7,534 nucleotides of DNA from Candidatus Sumerlaeota bacterium (lineage in GTDB: Bacteria > Sumerlaeota > T1SED10-198M), in the NCBI GenBank assembly GCA_003554345.1, contig PWGE01000101.1:1-7534 (forward strand), read 5' to 3'. The notes under the pieces were generated by a model. The model worked only from the letters and a program-made list of their open reading frames with translations. It was not told where the DNA came from and ran no database searches. The first letter of the stretch is position 1; each line of letters begins with the position of its first letter. The translations under genes were made by a program, and so were the position numbers. Shown here in pieces: positions 7,002 to 7,534 of this stretch.

Positions 7002-7022
7002 TTGACACTCTGTCAATTTTTT
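7002..7022 (+). terminator. Small dyad plus T-run: possible operon terminator or operator
   Basis: TTGACA (7002-7007) and TGTCAA (7011-7016) form a perfect six-base inverted repeat around a CTC loop, followed by six T (7017-7022). It lies about 100 bases after the operon's last stop and just ahead of the promoter candidate for the antiporter gene. The stem is short and only a third GC, so it would be a weak terminator. A regulator binding site is an equally fair reading. Confidence 0.35.
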
Positions 7023-7027
7023 GAAGA

Positions 7028-7056
7028 GATACAGTGTTTACATCTTATTGTATAAA
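7028..7056 (+). promoter_or_regulatory. Candidate promoter of the nhaC-like gene
   Basis: GATACA (7028-7033) and TATAAA (7051-7056) are spaced by 17 bases, with the -10 match good and the -35 match weak (three of six). Transcription would begin near 7063, leaving a leader of about 80 bases before the ATG. I recognise no riboswitch in that leader. The separate promoter fits the antiporter being a transcription unit apart from the signalling operon. Confidence 0.33.
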
Positions 7057-7142
7057 ATTGCGGTTCCTTATCAGTGAAAAAGAGTGTTTAGTATTTTCAG
7101 AATGAAAGGGTGAGAAACATCATATAAAGGAGAGTATATTTG

Positions 7143-7534
7143 ATGTCTGAGAAAAAAGAAAGGATGCCTTCCATAGCGATGTCTTTGCTGCCGGTGTTGG
7201 TGGTGGGCATAGCATTAGGTTTTTCGGTATTTGTTTTTGATGCTGAACCTCACATTGCCCTGTTTATTGGAGCAGTGGCTGCTGGTATTGTGGGCTCCAT
7301 GCATGGTTATAAATGGGAAGTTATAAGAGAAGGTATTACTGAAAGTGTGGGCAGGGCGATTTCTGCGCTTATTATTCTTTTGATTATCGGTATGATTATC
7401 GGGGTGTGGATAGCAAGCGGTATTGTGCCCGCTTTAATCTATTATGGATTTAATATAATGCATCCTTCATGGTTTTTACCTTCAGTGTTAATAGTCTGTA
7501 GCTTTATGTCAGTTATCACAGGAAGCTCGTGGAC
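7143..7534 (+). CDS. nhaC: NhaC-family Na+/H+ antiporter, N-terminal part (cut by window end)
   Basis: The frame is open from ATG 7143 to the window end, giving 130 residues without a stop. A short basic N-terminus (MSEKKER) precedes hydrophobic spans at about 10-32, 37-53, 70-103 and 111 onward. The segments PHIAL (36-40), GMIIGVWIASGIVPALIYYG (83-102) and the terminal TGSSW (126-130) match the conserved course of NhaC-type antiporters, in which the last motif continues as GSSWTT. The family exchanges sodium for protons across the cytoplasmic membrane for pH and salt balance. AAAGGAG (7126-7132) lies ten bases upstream. A TTG directly before the ATG (7140-7142) is an alternative start. Some NhaC-family members carry organic-acid or amine substrates instead, so the substrate is inferred. 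Confidence 0.92.
   Translation, partial: MSEKKERMPSIAMSLLPVLVVGIALGFSVFVFDAEPHIALFIGAVAAGIVGSMHGYKWEVIREGITESVGRAISALIILLIIGMIIGVWIASGIVPALIYYGFNIMHPSWFLPSVLIVCSFMSVITGSSW

Noticed and set aside
1-7534. CRISPR array, tRNA or rRNA genes, insertion sequence or phage elements
   Set aside because: No repeat-spacer pattern, cloverleaf, transposase motif or terminal inverted repeats were seen on either strand.

Overview
This is a bacterial window, AT-rich and Shine-Dalgarno-using, with tightly packed genes. It holds a five-gene, same-strand signalling operon (527-6901), flanked on the left by the tail of an upstream gene and on the right by the start of a sodium/proton antiporter gene. I cannot name the organism. 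RsbU/V/W-type partner-switch modules of this form occur in many phyla, and nothing here fixes the lineage.

Left flank (1-526): about 22 codons of an upstream reading frame end at 71, followed by a hairpin with an A-tract on one side and a T-tract on the other (109-153), which could terminate transcription in both directions. The very AT-rich stretch from 154 to 526 has no confident gene. It does hold an unusually long minus-strand open frame that stops right at the terminator, two small dyads, and a good sigma70-like promoter (469-496) just before the operon.

Operon (527-6901): (1) a membrane-anchored GAF + PP2C/SpoIIE-type phosphatase; (2) a STAS-domain anti-anti-sigma-type switch protein; (3) an RsbW/SpoIIAB-type GHKL serine kinase; (4) a soluble GAF-like sensor histidine kinase; (5) an 860-residue membrane protein with a degenerate cytoplasmic GGDEF domain, one membrane span, a LamG/DUF1080-like beta-sandwich and a long TPR-like helical tail. 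Genes 1 and 2 overlap by one base (TAATG), genes 3 and 4 overlap by 29 bases, and the other gaps are 23 and 34 bases, so they are probably co-transcribed. In known partner switches, the kinase phosphorylates and inactivates the STAS protein, and the phosphatase reverses this in response to a signal. The freed STAS protein then captures the kinase and releases its target. No sigma factor and no response regulator lie in the window, so the outputs of both the switch and the histidine kinase are unknown.

Right flank (6902-7534): a 241-base intergenic region with a TTGACA/TGTCAA dyad followed by T6 and a weak promoter candidate, then the first 130 codons of an NhaC-family antiporter cut off by the window end.

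The most unusual object is protein 5. Its GGDEF catalytic residues are lost, but an RxxD inhibitory-site motif remains at exactly the canonical spacing, and its domain combination is not one I recognise as a described family.
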